Shown: in pieces, positions 43,610-54,688 of the stretch
Numbering within the stretch: the first letter of the stretch is position 1
Layout: each line of letters begins with the position of its first letter
DNA from: Limonium bicolor
Lineage: Eukaryota > Streptophyta > Magnoliopsida > Caryophyllales > Plumbaginaceae
NCBI GenBank assembly: GCA_023374045.1
Contig: CM041783.1
Coordinates: 93,469,298 to 93,533,297, forward strand
DNA: 64,000 nucleotides
Reading direction: 5' to 3'
The notes under the pieces: model-generated
The model's input: only the letters and a program-made list of their open reading frames with translations
Database searches by the model: none
What the model was told of the DNA's origin: nothing
Translations under genes and position numbers: made by a program

Positions 43610-44418
43610 GGTGAATAGTCTTTGCTTTTACTTTCCTTCCCTTTTCCTTTCTTAATTTGATGAAGTCTTTAATGACTCATCCCTTATAAACCGGCCCCCA
43701 TCATAAATAAGGCTATTCATGGTCTTTGTTGACCAACTAATTAGCTTATATTGATTAAAACTTAAACTAGTTACTATTTGGCACTATTCACTAATTAGTG
43801 CATATATTTCTGAAATTTTTGATTTCCCATTGATTTAGACTTCCTAATGTGATACTAATTAGTACACATGTTGATTAAAGAGTAATGATGGACATCTAGC
43901 CACTCAAAACTCAATTCTAAGACAATTTCTCAAAAATGTGCTTTAAGACTTCTTAAAGCACATTTTGTGTTTTAACTTGTTTTCAAGCTTGGTTTTCTTT
44001 GTTAGTTGATTTAAAATGTCCATTAGCATATTACTAAAGTCTTATAATGGTATTTGGGTGCTAATCAAAGTCACTCCAAGCTTAGAGCACGTTTTTGCCC
44101 AAATTGCCCTTAAGGCACTTTCTTGTGTTTTCCTTGGTTTAAATTGTCTACCAATCTTTCTAAGGCATATTCTAGCCTTACTACATCACAATTTTATGTT
44201 TACATAGCATACTTAGGTTTGGGGTATTTCAATAAGAAACCACCGAGTTAGGATATAAGTTAAGGAATAAGTGATGGGTGAAGGGTGTGAGAAGTTAGTG
44301 TGAGTAGAGTCAGATGACCACTATTAAGTGTGGATCGTCTTTACCGTCTACGGACGTTATAAATTCGTTAACCGAAACAGTGGTGGATACGAATCTAATG
44401 TGAGTTGTGCTTGTTCAG

Positions 44419-45820
44419 ATGGTAGGACGTCCTAGAGGAGGCCGAGGTCGTGGCCAGGGCGATGATGCCTCAGGGATACCAGGAGGGCAGACGATCGCCG
44501 AGATCGTGGCTGCTGCATTAGGGCACATGAGCTATCAGCCTGGTGTGGGTGCACCACCTCCACCGCCATAACCCAGGGAACCAAATTGGGTGAAGAGTCT
44601 TGCAGACCTTCGACCCGCACACTTTAAGGGGGAGACTGATCCCGCCAAGCTTGAGGCGTACATCTCCGAGCTGAAGACCGCCTTTGAGACCCTTGATGTC
44701 CCTGCTGGGATCAAGGTGCGTCTGGCTGCTTTCTATCTGAAGGGGGCGGCAGGCGATTGGTGGAAGCTGGTGAGGGCCGAGCATGTGGCCAATCCAGAGT
44801 TCGGCTGGGAGCAGTACACCGCCTTGCTACGAGCAAAGTACTACCCCGCCCATGTTCAGACGAAGAAGCGCTTGCAGTTGGATGCGCTTAAGCAGACCGA
44901 CAAGATGACGGTGGATGAGTATTACTCAGAGTTCACCGCCTTGCTCCGTCTTCTGCCAGGTCTTGGATATTCAGACCAGATCCTGGTGGACCGCTTCTAT
45001 GGCGGGCTTAGCCATCGACTCCGCTACGGCATGGGGCCGACGAGTTACACTACCTTGCAGGTAATAAGAATGATTGAGATTTGGGTAAGTAAATGAGTAA
45101 GATTTAGATTATGAGAAATAAGAGTGACTAATACTGTGGAAAGCAGGAGTGCTATCATGCCGCTGCTAAGGTTGAGATAACCATCTAGCTGAGGGACGAG
45201 GAGAATGCTAAGAGGAAGAGTGCTGGTAAGGGCACGGAGAGCCAAGGGCAAGGTGGGTACAAGAAACAGAAGTACCAGCCTCAGGCCCAGAAGAGTTAGA
45301 ATCAAAAGGGGAAGGAGGAAAAGGAGAAGGCTCCGGAAGAGCCATTGAAGTTGACATATGCTTTCGCAGCTACACCCCTACGCTCTAGGGCGCCAAAGGG
45401 TAAGGGATTGGTATTGAATGAGTTATGATACAATGAGTAACCGTTTGAGATATGAGTATTGATATTGTGAATGATGAGGATCTGAGACTGAGAAGGGAGC
45501 CGGTGGTGGCTACCAGCGACGCTACATCTGTAGGTGGTGTCACAGGGACCACCCCGGGCTCGATTGCAAGGGGAATAAGGTGGAGTGCAACTATTGTGGG
45601 GTATACGGACACCAAGCATATGAGTGCTTCCGGAACCTTGCTAGCAGAGCCTATAGGCCCGATACCAGGGGCAAGGGCAAGACCGATCAGGGAGCTGGAT
45701 CTGACGGTCAGAGGAAGGTGCAGCAAGCTGCAGACAAGAACCCACGGGTGACCCAGAAGTCGGGACCCACACTACACTTGGTGGACCGGGACGATGAGCC
45801 TGAACCCTCATCGAGGCTAG
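44419..45820 (+). pseudogene. gag: E2 gag, three exons (44419-45060, 45147-45399, 45500-45820), nonsense-mutated
   Basis: The ATG at 44419 follows TTCAG as in E1 and opens an Arg/Gly-rich start. The capsid region and both zinc knuckles (CRWCHRDHPGLDC, CNYCGVYGHQAYEC) align with E1 Gag. Predicted junctions repeat those of E1 in phase: CAG|GTAATA, AAGG|GTAAGG with acceptor GGGAG|CC, and CTAG|GTACCG. In-frame stops are at 44569 (TAA), 45186 (TAG) and 45297 (TAG), so no full Gag can be made. The leader 44237-44418, behind E3, holds nothing else recognisable. Confidence 0.85.
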
Positions 45821-45952
45821 GTACCGCTATAACCACTTAGTAATATAATTGCCTGCTTACCGCATTATCATGCATGTTTGGTGAATAATTGAGTTAAGTA
45901 AGAATGAGATGAGATTAGAACTTAAGTAAGATATAACCTACCACCACTTTAG

Positions 45953-46692
45953 GAAGCTTCAACATCTGCTATCCAATACCATTTACACCTAACCCGGAGC
46001 ACACCGACATCGAAACCATAGACTTTCCAACCGAACAATGTCAGGTTATCCACCCAGGTATGATCTTATTAAGGGGATACCTGACACCTGAAGCACAAAT
46101 AGCCATCATCAGAAGATGCAATCAACTAGGAATGGGACCGGGAGGTTTTTACACACCGGAGTACCCAGGGGGAGCAAGGATGAAATTAAAAATGATGAGC
46201 TTAGGCAAGGATTGGAATCCGTATGCCAAGAACTACTAAACCACGAGGATGCAAGATGGAGTCTCACCACCGGGAATACCCGAAGAGTTCCATCCAGTTA
46301 TTACACAAGTCGTGGAAATCGCTCAGCAATTGGAAGCTGAACCGATTCCAGACATTCAAGCAGACATTTGCATTGTGAACTTCTACGAGAAGGATGGGCG
46401 ACTTGGACTACACCAGGATAAGGACGAGACAACGGAGTCTCTCGAAAGAGGGATACCCGTAGTGTCTTGGTCCATTGGGGATGATGCAGAGTTTTTATAC
46501 GGCGAGCAGAAGCGTGCGGACCGTGCAAATAAGTTGGTACTTAAGTTTGGAGATGTATTAATTATGGGAGGAGAGTCAAGGATGTTATACCATGGGATTA
46601 AGAGAATCAAGCAGAATACAGTACCGTTAGCAGTAATTAATGCGACGCATATGAGACATGGGAGATTAAACCTAACCTTTAGACAATATTAG
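45953..46692 (+). pseudogene. E2 AlkB-family dioxygenase exon, one nonsense codon
   Basis: The acceptor ACTTTAG|GA joins in phase to the gag donor at 45821. The domain aligns along its full length with the E1 AlkB exon and keeps LHQDKDE (46408), YHGI (46588) and RLNLTFRQY (46663). Most differences from E1 look synonymous or conservative. One stop (TAA, 46237-46239) lies before the catalytic part; the frame then runs open to the TAG at 46690. Presence in two diverged elements with all catalytic motifs argues for long selection before E2 decayed. Confidence 0.9.
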
Positions 46693-46847
46693 TCATGTAA
46701 TGTTAGAATGAGATGAGGAATGAGATGTAAGATTGAAGCACATGTTGTAAACAGGATGGTTATGAATAAAGTAACAGTGTTGTTCATATAAATTGTTACG
46801 ACTCTTGTTATACCATCAATACTCATGAAGCTTGTGAACATAATTAG

Positions 46848-49800
46848 GTTAAGGACTCAGTACGGAAGGTGTGCTAAGCATACTTACAGAGGCACAGGCC
46901 GACGCCATCGGTACTATCCTCACCGGCACCTTTCCGATTAATGGGATTGAGGCATCAGTTCTCTTCGACTCAGGGGCCTCACACACCTTTGTCTCGGCAT
47001 CTTTCGCGAGCAGGTTGGGGCTAGACGCTGATGAGCTACCCGACTTCACGGTTACGCTCCCGTCTAAGGAGAAGGTTCATTGCACTCGTTACTACCGAGG
47101 AGCCATTGTCAGAATTAAGGGAGAAGACTTTCCAGTCAGTTTTATTGAGTTCAGTGAGCTAGGATTTGATGTTATCTTCGGGATGAACTGGTTGGAGCGG
47201 CACAAGGGACGTATCCTTTGCGCCGAGCATAGATTGCTGCTCAGGAGTCCGTCTGGGGTAACAATATCATACCGCCAGAGGCCCAGAGAGCCTTCGACTA
47301 AGATCATCACCGCCATGGCAATGTATAAGGAATTGAGGAGAAAAGAAGAAGTGTACCTCTGCTATGTACAGGACATAGAGAGAGACCCTGAGTTCGACCC
47401 CGACTTACCGGTAGTGTCGGAGTTCCCCGACCTATCTCCATGGGAACTGCCCGGCATGCCACCCACTCGGGAGGTAGAGTTCACCATCGAGCTGCTACCT
47501 GGTACCGGACCAATAGCCAAGGCACCATACCGCATGGCTCCGGCAGAAATGAATGAATTGAAAGAACAATTGAAAGATTTGTTAGATAAGGGATTTATAA
47601 GACCAAGTGCGTCACCATGGGGAGCGCCAGTCCTCTTCGTGAAGAAGAAGGATGGTAGTCTCCGCCTCTGCATCGACTACAGAGAGCTGAATGCAGTGAC
47701 AGTGAAGAATAAGTACCCACTACCCCGCATTGACGATCTGTTCGATTAGTTGAAGGGAGCATCTGTGTTCTCCAAGATTGATCTCAGATCGGGGTATCAT
47801 CAGATAGCCATTAAGGAGGGAGACATTGAGAAGATGGCATTCCGGACACGATACAGCCACTATGAATTTACAGTGATGCCGTTCGGTTTGTCGAACGCAC
47901 CGGTGAAGTTTATGGATCTGATGAACCGCTTGTTCCGGGAGCAGCTGGACAAGTCGGTTGTGGTGTTTATTGATGACATTTTGATATACTCGAAATCTAA
48001 GGCTGAACATGAGGAACATCTGAGGAGGGTATTAGAGATATTAAGGGAGAACCAGCTATATGCTAAGTTCTCCAAGTGTGAGTTTTGGCTTGACCAGGTC
48101 TCTTTCCTAGGTCATGTCATCTCGGACGCTGGGATCTCAGTGGATCCAGCAAAGATTGATGCCGTACGTACTTGGCCAAGACCGAAGACTGTTACCGACA
48201 TCCGGAGCTTTCTGGTCTGCAGGTTACTACAGGAGGTTTGTTAGGGATTTCAGCAAGGTCGCGAAACCGATGACCAGTCTGATGAAGAAAGATGCACCGT
48301 TCTTGTGGACAGCTGACTGTGAGAAATCATTTCAGAGTTTGAAGGACTCACTGACCACTGCACCGGTTCTGACCATTCCAGACGGTATAGAGGGCTTTGA
48401 GGCTTATTGTGATGCATCCGGCAGCGGGCTGGGTTGCGTGCTCATGTAACATGGCAAGGTGGTGGCATATGCCTCACGCCAATTGAAGAAACATGAGGAG
48501 AACTACCCCACACATGATTTAGAGCTGGGAGCTATAGTTTTCGCTTTGAAGATATGGCGCCACTACTTATACGGGGTTAGTGTGACGATCTACACCGATC
48601 ATAAGAGTTTGAGATACATATTCACTCAGAAGGAGTTGAATCTTCGACAGAGGAGATGGTTAGAGTTTCTGAAAGACTATGACATTGACCTCCAGTACAA
48701 AGAGGGAAAGGCCAATGTTGTAGCAGACGCCCTGAGCCATCGAGCACACTCACTCCATTCGCTAGTTTCTTTCTCCAGCTTGGTTGATGAGGTGCGAGAG
48801 GCTCAGAGGACAGATGAGTATATGAGAGAGGTCAGACAGAAGCTAACAGATGGTACCTTTGAGAGTCAGAAATATGACTTCAGACTTCACGATGATGATC
48901 TGATCAGACTTAAGGGCCGGTTATGCATACCACGGGGCAACACGGATCTGAAAGACCGTATACTTAGAGAATCACACTGTTCTTCAGTTTCCATCCATCC
49001 AGGAGCCTCTAAGATGTATAAAGACATGAAGAGATACTTCTGGTGACCGGGGATGAAGACAGATGTTACCGAGTTCGTCTTGAGGTGTCTCACATGCCAG
49101 AAGGTAAAATTCGAGCACCGACGACCGGGCGGAATGGTACAATCGATGCCAGTTCCGGAATGGAAGTTCCATGATGTCTCCATGGACTTTGTAGTTGGAC
49201 TTCCACCTGCTAGGGGAGGTCTCAACATGATATGGGTGGTGGTGGATCGCCTTACCAAAGTAGCCCGATTCATACCGATGAAGGATACTTGGAAGGTGAC
49301 CAAATTAGCTGAGTTGTTTGAGAAAGAAATAATGAGACATCACGGGATACCAAAGACCATAGTGTCAAACAGAGATACCAGATTCCTTTCGAGGTACTGG
49401 AGAGCTACTAGAGAAGCGTTGGGTACAGAACTGAAGTTGAGTACCGCGTTCCATCCTCAGACAGATGGTCAGACTGAGCGTACCATTCAGACACTCGGGG
49501 ACATGCTGAGGGCATGTGCCTTAGACTTCCAGGGCAGTTGGATTGACAGACTACATGTGATCGAGTTTTCATACAACAACAGCTATCACGCTTCGATCAA
49601 GATGGCACCTTATCAAGTGTTGTACGGTAGACCATGTCGTACACCGCTCTGCTGGGATGAATCGAGTGAGACGGTCATTATAGGACCAGAGTACTTAGAG
49701 CAAGTTAAGGCTGAAGTTCAGCAAATCAGGGAGAACATGAAAGCTGCTCAAGATAGACAGAAGTCGTATGCTGATGTTCGACAACGGGACCTGGAGTTCG

Positions 49801-50225
49801 CAGTGGGCGACCAGGTATTTCTACGAGTTTCACCGATGAAGGGTGTATCCAGGTTTGGGCAGAAGGGCAAATTAAGCCTGAAGTTTGTTGGTCCTTATGA
49901 GATTATGGAGCGGGTGGGCCCGGTTGCTTACAGGATGAATTTACCTGCTGAACTGGGTAAAGTGCATGATGTTTTTCATGTTTCACAACTAAAGAAATAC
50001 ATGCACCACCCCTCCCATGTGTTAGAACCTGAGAGGTTGACTTTAGAACCAAATATGAGATCAGTGGAGCTTCCTCAGAGAATCTTGGACAGTAAGACTA
50101 GGGACACTCGCCACAAGTTAGTGCGACTGGTGAAGGTTCTCTGGTCTAACCAGGATGTCGAAGAGGCCACGTGGGAATTAGAGGATAAGATGAGGGTGAA
50201 GTACCCTTCTTTGTTTACTGACTAG
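46848..50225 (+). pseudogene. pol: E2 Pol: protease, RT, RNase H, integrase, chromodomain, with stops
   Basis: Domains in order are protease ([10 protein letters not shown] near 46965), RT with [10 protein letters not shown] near 47968, RNase H (YCDASG near 48406; YTDHKSL near 48590), integrase zinc finger (CLTC near 49090), catalytic core with MDF, RDTRF and TERTIQ, GPY/F-type region and a group II-like chromodomain ([10 protein letters not shown]). The predicted entry meets a TAA at once (46850). Further stops are at 47747 (TAG), 48447 (TAA) and 49044 (TGA), and two one-base losses near 48210 shift the frame briefly. Integrase-chromodomain is open from 49053 to the end. 46693-46847 and 50275-50520 hold no gene that I see. 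Confidence 0.9.
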
Positions 50226-50237
50226 ATCGTCTGTATA

Positions 50238-50273
50238 GGGTACGGGGCGTACCCCTTTTTAAGGGGGGTAGAG
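50238..50273 (+). promoter_or_regulatory. Hairpin plus second polypurine tract just after pol (E2)
   Basis: GGGTACG-GGG-CGTACCC (50238-50254) is followed by TTTTTAAGGGGGGTAGAG, the same layout as E1 at 11433-11466. Confidence 0.6.
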
Positions 50274-50518
50274 CTTCCTCGCTTTTGAGTTAGGAAACAA
50301 ACTTGTTGTCGTTTGTTTGGTTGTTTAAGATGTGAATTTGTGTAAGTTGCTACACTTTGGTGTTAAGTTTGAGTTATGTATAATACTTATGTATTGTATT
50401 TGAGATTGACCTTTGAGTCTTGAGATGTGTGAATGTGAATATAAGATGTGGTGTTAAGATTAAGGGAATTATGTACCATGAATGGTTAAGCATATATGTG
50501 AACTTTGGGGACAAAGTT

Positions 50519-50535
50519 CTTTTAAGGAGGTAGAT
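50519..50535 (+). promoter_or_regulatory. 3' polypurine tract of E2
   Basis: TCTTTTAAGGAGGTAGAT sits against the 3' LTR start at 50536. It has GGAGG where E1 has GGGGGG. Confidence 0.88.
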
Positions 50536-52971
50536 TGAAATACCCCAAACTTAGATATGGTGTTTAAATGATAAACTAAGTTATAAGGAGGCTAAATAAT
50601 GCCTTAGAAACATTAAGAAACATTCCTAACCAAAGAAAACATAAGGAAACACCAAAAGAGCAGTTTAAGCAAAAACGTGCTCTAAGCTTGGAGAGACTTG
50701 GGTGAGTACCCAAATATTGTTCTACGACCTTAGTAATATCCTAATGGTCATTTTAAATCAATTACCAAAGAAAACCAAGCTTGAAAACAAGTTAAAACAC
50801 AAAATGTGCTTTAAGGAGTCTTAAAGCACATTTTTGAAAAATTATCTTGTAAATGGGTTTTGAATGGCTAAATGTCCATCATTACTCTTTAATTAACATT
50901 TGTACTAATTAGTATCACATTAGGAAGTCTAAATCAATGGGAAATCAAAAATTTCACAAATATGTGCCTTGTTTTGTGAATAGTAATTAAATTAAGCTAG
51001 TTTATAACATAAGTCAATACAAGTAAGCTAGTTGGTCAACAAAGACTAAATTACCCCTTGCTACTTAATGGGGGCCAGTTTCTAAGGGGATGACTCACCA
51101 TGTGAGTATGCTAGACTATTAGTAAATAAGATAGAAATGTACTAGTCACTATTTGCTTTTGTAAAGCAACATAAATATCTCACCTTTAATCACCTCTCTC
51201 CTCACCTCTTCATTCTCTCTTGTTCCCACGGTTTTGAGCTGCGCCTCTCTTCTTCTCCATTGACGTGAAGAACAACCCTATGCTAGCTCCACCTTCCTTT
51301 GTACACTACTTACTCATTTTAGCTCCAAAACCAAAACAAATTACATATTCTTCTTAGTTAGCTCAAGCTCTCTCTTTCTATCTTTTCAAAACTTCAAGAG
51401 CTTTGATTTGGTGCCAAGCCAAACCACCATTAGAGGAGGAAACTCAAGCTTGGAGACACCATTGGCTTCTTCATTCTCTTAAGGTAAAGAAAGTGTAAGA
51501 AAATCTAGGTTTCCATCACTTTTCTTCATGACCGAAAATACATGCTCATGAGGTTTCATTTTAATGCCTTGTTCTAGCTTGTTTTCTACTCTTCAAAGGA
51601 TTGAGGAGGTCCTTCTTGCTTCAAATCCAAGCTTGTCTTGAGAAACCAAGGTAAAACAATCACCTTAATACCTTAAGGCACATTTTGACCTAGGGTTTGT
51701 TCCTTAGGGTTAATGTATTATCTAGTACTCATTGGAGTCATTGGATATTGGTTAGAACATTGGCAAGGAGATATATATTGGTGATTGAGATTGAGCAAGG
51801 AAAAACCTAAGGAAGAAAGTTTGTAAAGCTTGTAAAAGAACAAGGTAAATTACTTACCTTAAGGTGTTTTATTGTTTAAGGGAATGGGATTTAGATATGT
51901 GATGAGTTTAGTGTAGAGTTTACATTAGAAAAGGGCTATATATAACCTAGGTGAAACAATGATTATGTTTGAGAACTTGTGACTAAGGAGCCAATGAGGA
52001 AAGAGATAGTCAAACAATGTTGAGATGAATTACAAGAAGCATTTTATTTCAATGGGAGCCTTGTTGTTTGTATTCGCAGGTTAAAGGCAAATATATGTGG
52101 AAATTCAGTGGTTAAGATTATTGTCAATTAAGGGCCTAAGTGCCAAGCATTTTTAAGTTTATACACTATATGATGATGTGGTGTAGTTTTAGTGTAAATT
52201 GTGTGTTAAAGTCTTGTGATGAGAATTTGAGTGATCTTGGTTGTTTGATGGTGAAAAACCAAGTGTTTGGCTGCAACAATATACTAGATAACCCATGGCA
52301 AAATTTAGCGAAGCACTTAAGTGTTTAAGATGTTCTAAGGAGATTTCATGACTAAAGAAGTACTAGGAAGTTCTAGAGGTTGTCTTGATGAAAAAGGGTG
52401 AGATTAAGGTGTTTAAATGACTTATAATGACTTAGGCATCACTATGAAGGATTTAGGAATCAAAAGAATGTACTTGGGTATTTAGGACTTAGGTAAATGT
52501 TGGTGAACAACTAGGAAGGAAATAATGGGTTGATGGATGGAAGCATGAGGTTATGAAGGAGCCTTAAGAAAATGCATAAAAGAAGTTTGGAAACTTTAGT
52601 AAGTTTGATGTGAATGAGTGTGAAACCTTGAGATGATTTAGGTAGAAACTAGAGTTTAGAATTTAAGGAAGCCTTGGAAAATGTAATAGGGATGTAAGTG
52701 GTGTATATGGTGTGGTCAAGTTCTTAAGGAGGGAATCTTGGTTAGTAGAAGTTCTAGGTGAAAGGTATGTTGAGAATGTAGTAAAGAAATAAGTGTTAAG
52801 TGTTGGTAGTTGTTATAAGAATTGAGTAAAGGGTTGGGATGATCTTTGGAGGTTATTTTAATGAGTATGGAGGATGATTTAAGGTGGGTTTAAGGGTCGA
52901 AATGATGTTAGAACACATTGGAAGGCTTGAGGAAAAGTTTAGTGAAGATTTGACAATGTTTGGGCATGTTC

Positions 52972-53236
52972 TGGTGGCGTCCGACCCAGGGGTCCGACCC
53001 AAGTTTGGGTCGGACGGCCTCTGTTAGACGCCAGTGAATGGTTCTGGAATGGTCCGACCCAGAGGATTTGGGTCGGACATGGGTCGGACGGATGAGGTTT
53101 AGAAGACGGAAAATTTCTGGAATGGTCCGACCCAGTTGGTTGGGTCGGACATGGGTCGGACAAGTGGAGTTTTTCAAACCCGAAAGTTACTAGAAGGGTC
53201 CGACCCAGTTGGTGGGTCGGACGGTGGGTCGGACGA
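52972..53236 (+). repeat. LTR hairpin array, TCCGACCC type (E2 3' LTR)
   Basis: This is the copy of the array at 32-262 with one extra ATGGGTCGGACG arm near 53088, and with arms intact where the 5' LTR has CCAACCC. Confidence 0.8.
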
Positions 53237-54301
53237 CCCTGAACACTTAAAAAAACTTTAAATTCTAAGGATGTTTAATGGTATTAATGGTACACCATTT
53301 AGAGGGCATTGATGATTAGAAACCTAAGAACCTAAGGGGATTAAGTTAAGTTAAATATAAGTTCATAAGCTTAAGGTTAAGTTGCAAGATTAAGTTATAA
53401 GACATAAGAAGTGTTAATTGGGGACCACTAAGGGTTAAATAAGTTAAGCAATGTATAGATACTTAATCATTTAAGTTGGATGGATATTTTAGGACTTGAA
53501 AGTTGGAAACCGGAGGAGTATTAAACAACCGGGACGATCGACGGTGAACGGTACAATCTTTCTTGTGACCTGCTTGCTAACGAGGTGTCCCTCGGCTTGT
53601 GTGCTATCTGTTTACTTGCTATGACTAAGACAAGATAAAGCATGCAACCGATTATATTTGTTCTCGTTGCGTATGTGGTTTCTTTACACTAACCCACGAG
53701 ACTTGAGATTTTTACTAACCGAGTTTAGTACTTACTGAGTTAAGAATAAGAGTTAAGTATTGGTGATTGTTGGTTAATACCCGTTAAGGTTTAACTAACA
53801 CATGGTGTTTAAGATTTCTACTAACTGGAACTTGAGTGAGGAAACCCGGGACTGACTCCGGTCATGCATGCTAAGGAAAGGGGGACGGTACCTGAATCAG
53901 ATCCACCCTCCGCTTAAGGACTTGTCTTCGGACTTGTTGCCTAGGGCCGGTTGCCGGCTCAGCTACGCTGGACTCCCATCCAAGGTAGGTGGCATTAAGA
54001 TGGTGCGGTGGGATCACCTAAATCCCAGGTTTGAAATTAAGCTACAACCAATCCCTTCCAGGAACAGTTTGTATACTGAGAATAAGTTAAGGTTAAGATT
54101 AAGGTAAGTTAAGGAACTGAGGTTAAGGAAATCAGGACTAAGGAGGGGGTTACTAACCCACTTGATAAGGGAACGCTTGTGTCGTTCATTGTTTGTGAAC
54201 TATGTATGTTCATCTGTGGATTGTTGTTTATTGCACTTCTTATCATGCTCGTGTACTTAATCGTCGTAGCCCCGTTAGCTTGGGGGCCATGAGAGGGAGT
54301 A

Positions 54302-54350
54302 CCAGCATTCGTGCTGACCCCCTTTGGGGGCTGTTTTTTACACTTGCAGG
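54302..54350 (+). promoter_or_regulatory. Conserved double stem-loop, T-run and CAG|GTAAGA (E2 3' LTR)
   Basis: CAGCA-TTCG-TGCTG and CCCCC-TTT-GGGGG are followed by TGTTTTTTACACTTGCAG|GTAAGA. The end looks like a 3' splice site with polypyrimidine tract fused to a consensus donor. As a terminator-like shape it could also mark the RNA end. Confidence 0.55.
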
Positions 54351-54688
54351 TAAGAGGCCCATGAAGTCGCACCACAAGAGTATGAGCGGTTAGACTTAGG
54401 ATGGGTTGTTTGTTTTGAGTACGGGTTACGCTTGTGCTCCCGTCTGTTTATATTGGAACTGATGTAAGTTTGTAAATATGACTTGGATACTTAAACTCGG
54501 TTGGTTGGTGGTATTTTGGATGGTGATGTTTTGGTCGGTTGTTTATTTTGGATAAGTGTTGTAATTGATAAGGCCGGTATATTCTAGCGATCAGACCGTG
54601 GCAAGGTCCAGGTGTTTGTTATTTCCGCTGTGACGAATTCGATTAAGTGTTCAGTTTTGCGATGATTGGCTTTGGATGGGGTGTTACA

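Larger units (their letters stand above)
39659..44231 (-). repeat. E3 5' LTR (4.6 kb)
   Basis: This is the uninterrupted copy of the E3 LTR. It contains the stem-loop 39961-40001, array 41285-41615 and a TATA-like site 43600-43609 (minus). Between about 40090 and 41950 it has dense one-base losses relative to the left copy, then becomes almost identical. Confidence 0.94.
15933..44236 (-). mobile_element. E3: non-autonomous LTR retrotransposon (LARD-like), minus strand, with target duplications
   Basis: E3 proper is 15938-44231, flanked by ATAAG at 15933-15937 and 44232-44236. On its own sense strand the 5' LTR is at the right (39659-44231) and the 3' LTR at the left (15938-16331 plus 30158-34371, split by E4). 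The internal region 34372-39658 has a primer site and polypurine tract but no gag or pol. It is inserted in the E2 leader. LTRs are close to identical apart from a patch of one-base indels in the right copy. Confidence 0.93.
1..54688 (+). mobile_element. E2: autonomous-type Ty3/gypsy chromovirus-like LTR retrotransposon carrying AlkB, interrupted by E1 and E3
   Basis: E2 consists of a 5' LTR (1-1415 plus 15559-15886, its first part left of the window), a primer site, a leader split by E3, gag-AlkB-pol (44419-50225), a polypurine tract and a 3' LTR (50536-54688). Position 1 aligns with 52960 of the 3' LTR, so about 2.42 kb of the 5' LTR should lie upstream. Between 1-1415 and its 3' LTR copy I count about two dozen substitutions, a 12-bp and a 26-bp length difference. 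The 3' end GTTACA is followed by ATAAT, the expected target duplication; its partner is outside the window. The host is E5's left LTR. The coding region has several nonsense codons and is dead as read. Confidence 0.9.
50536..54688 (+). repeat. E2 3' LTR (4.15 kb)
   Basis: It starts TGAAATACCCC and ends GGGGTGTTACA. From 52960 it matches the 5' LTR. Landmarks: ATAAATATC TATA-like site at 51171, AAG|GTAAA donor-like sites near 51480, 51650 and 51844, TATTCGCAG|GT acceptor-like site near 52080, hairpin array 52972-53236, stem-loop 54302-54350. Small frames in it are not supported as genes. Confidence 0.94.
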
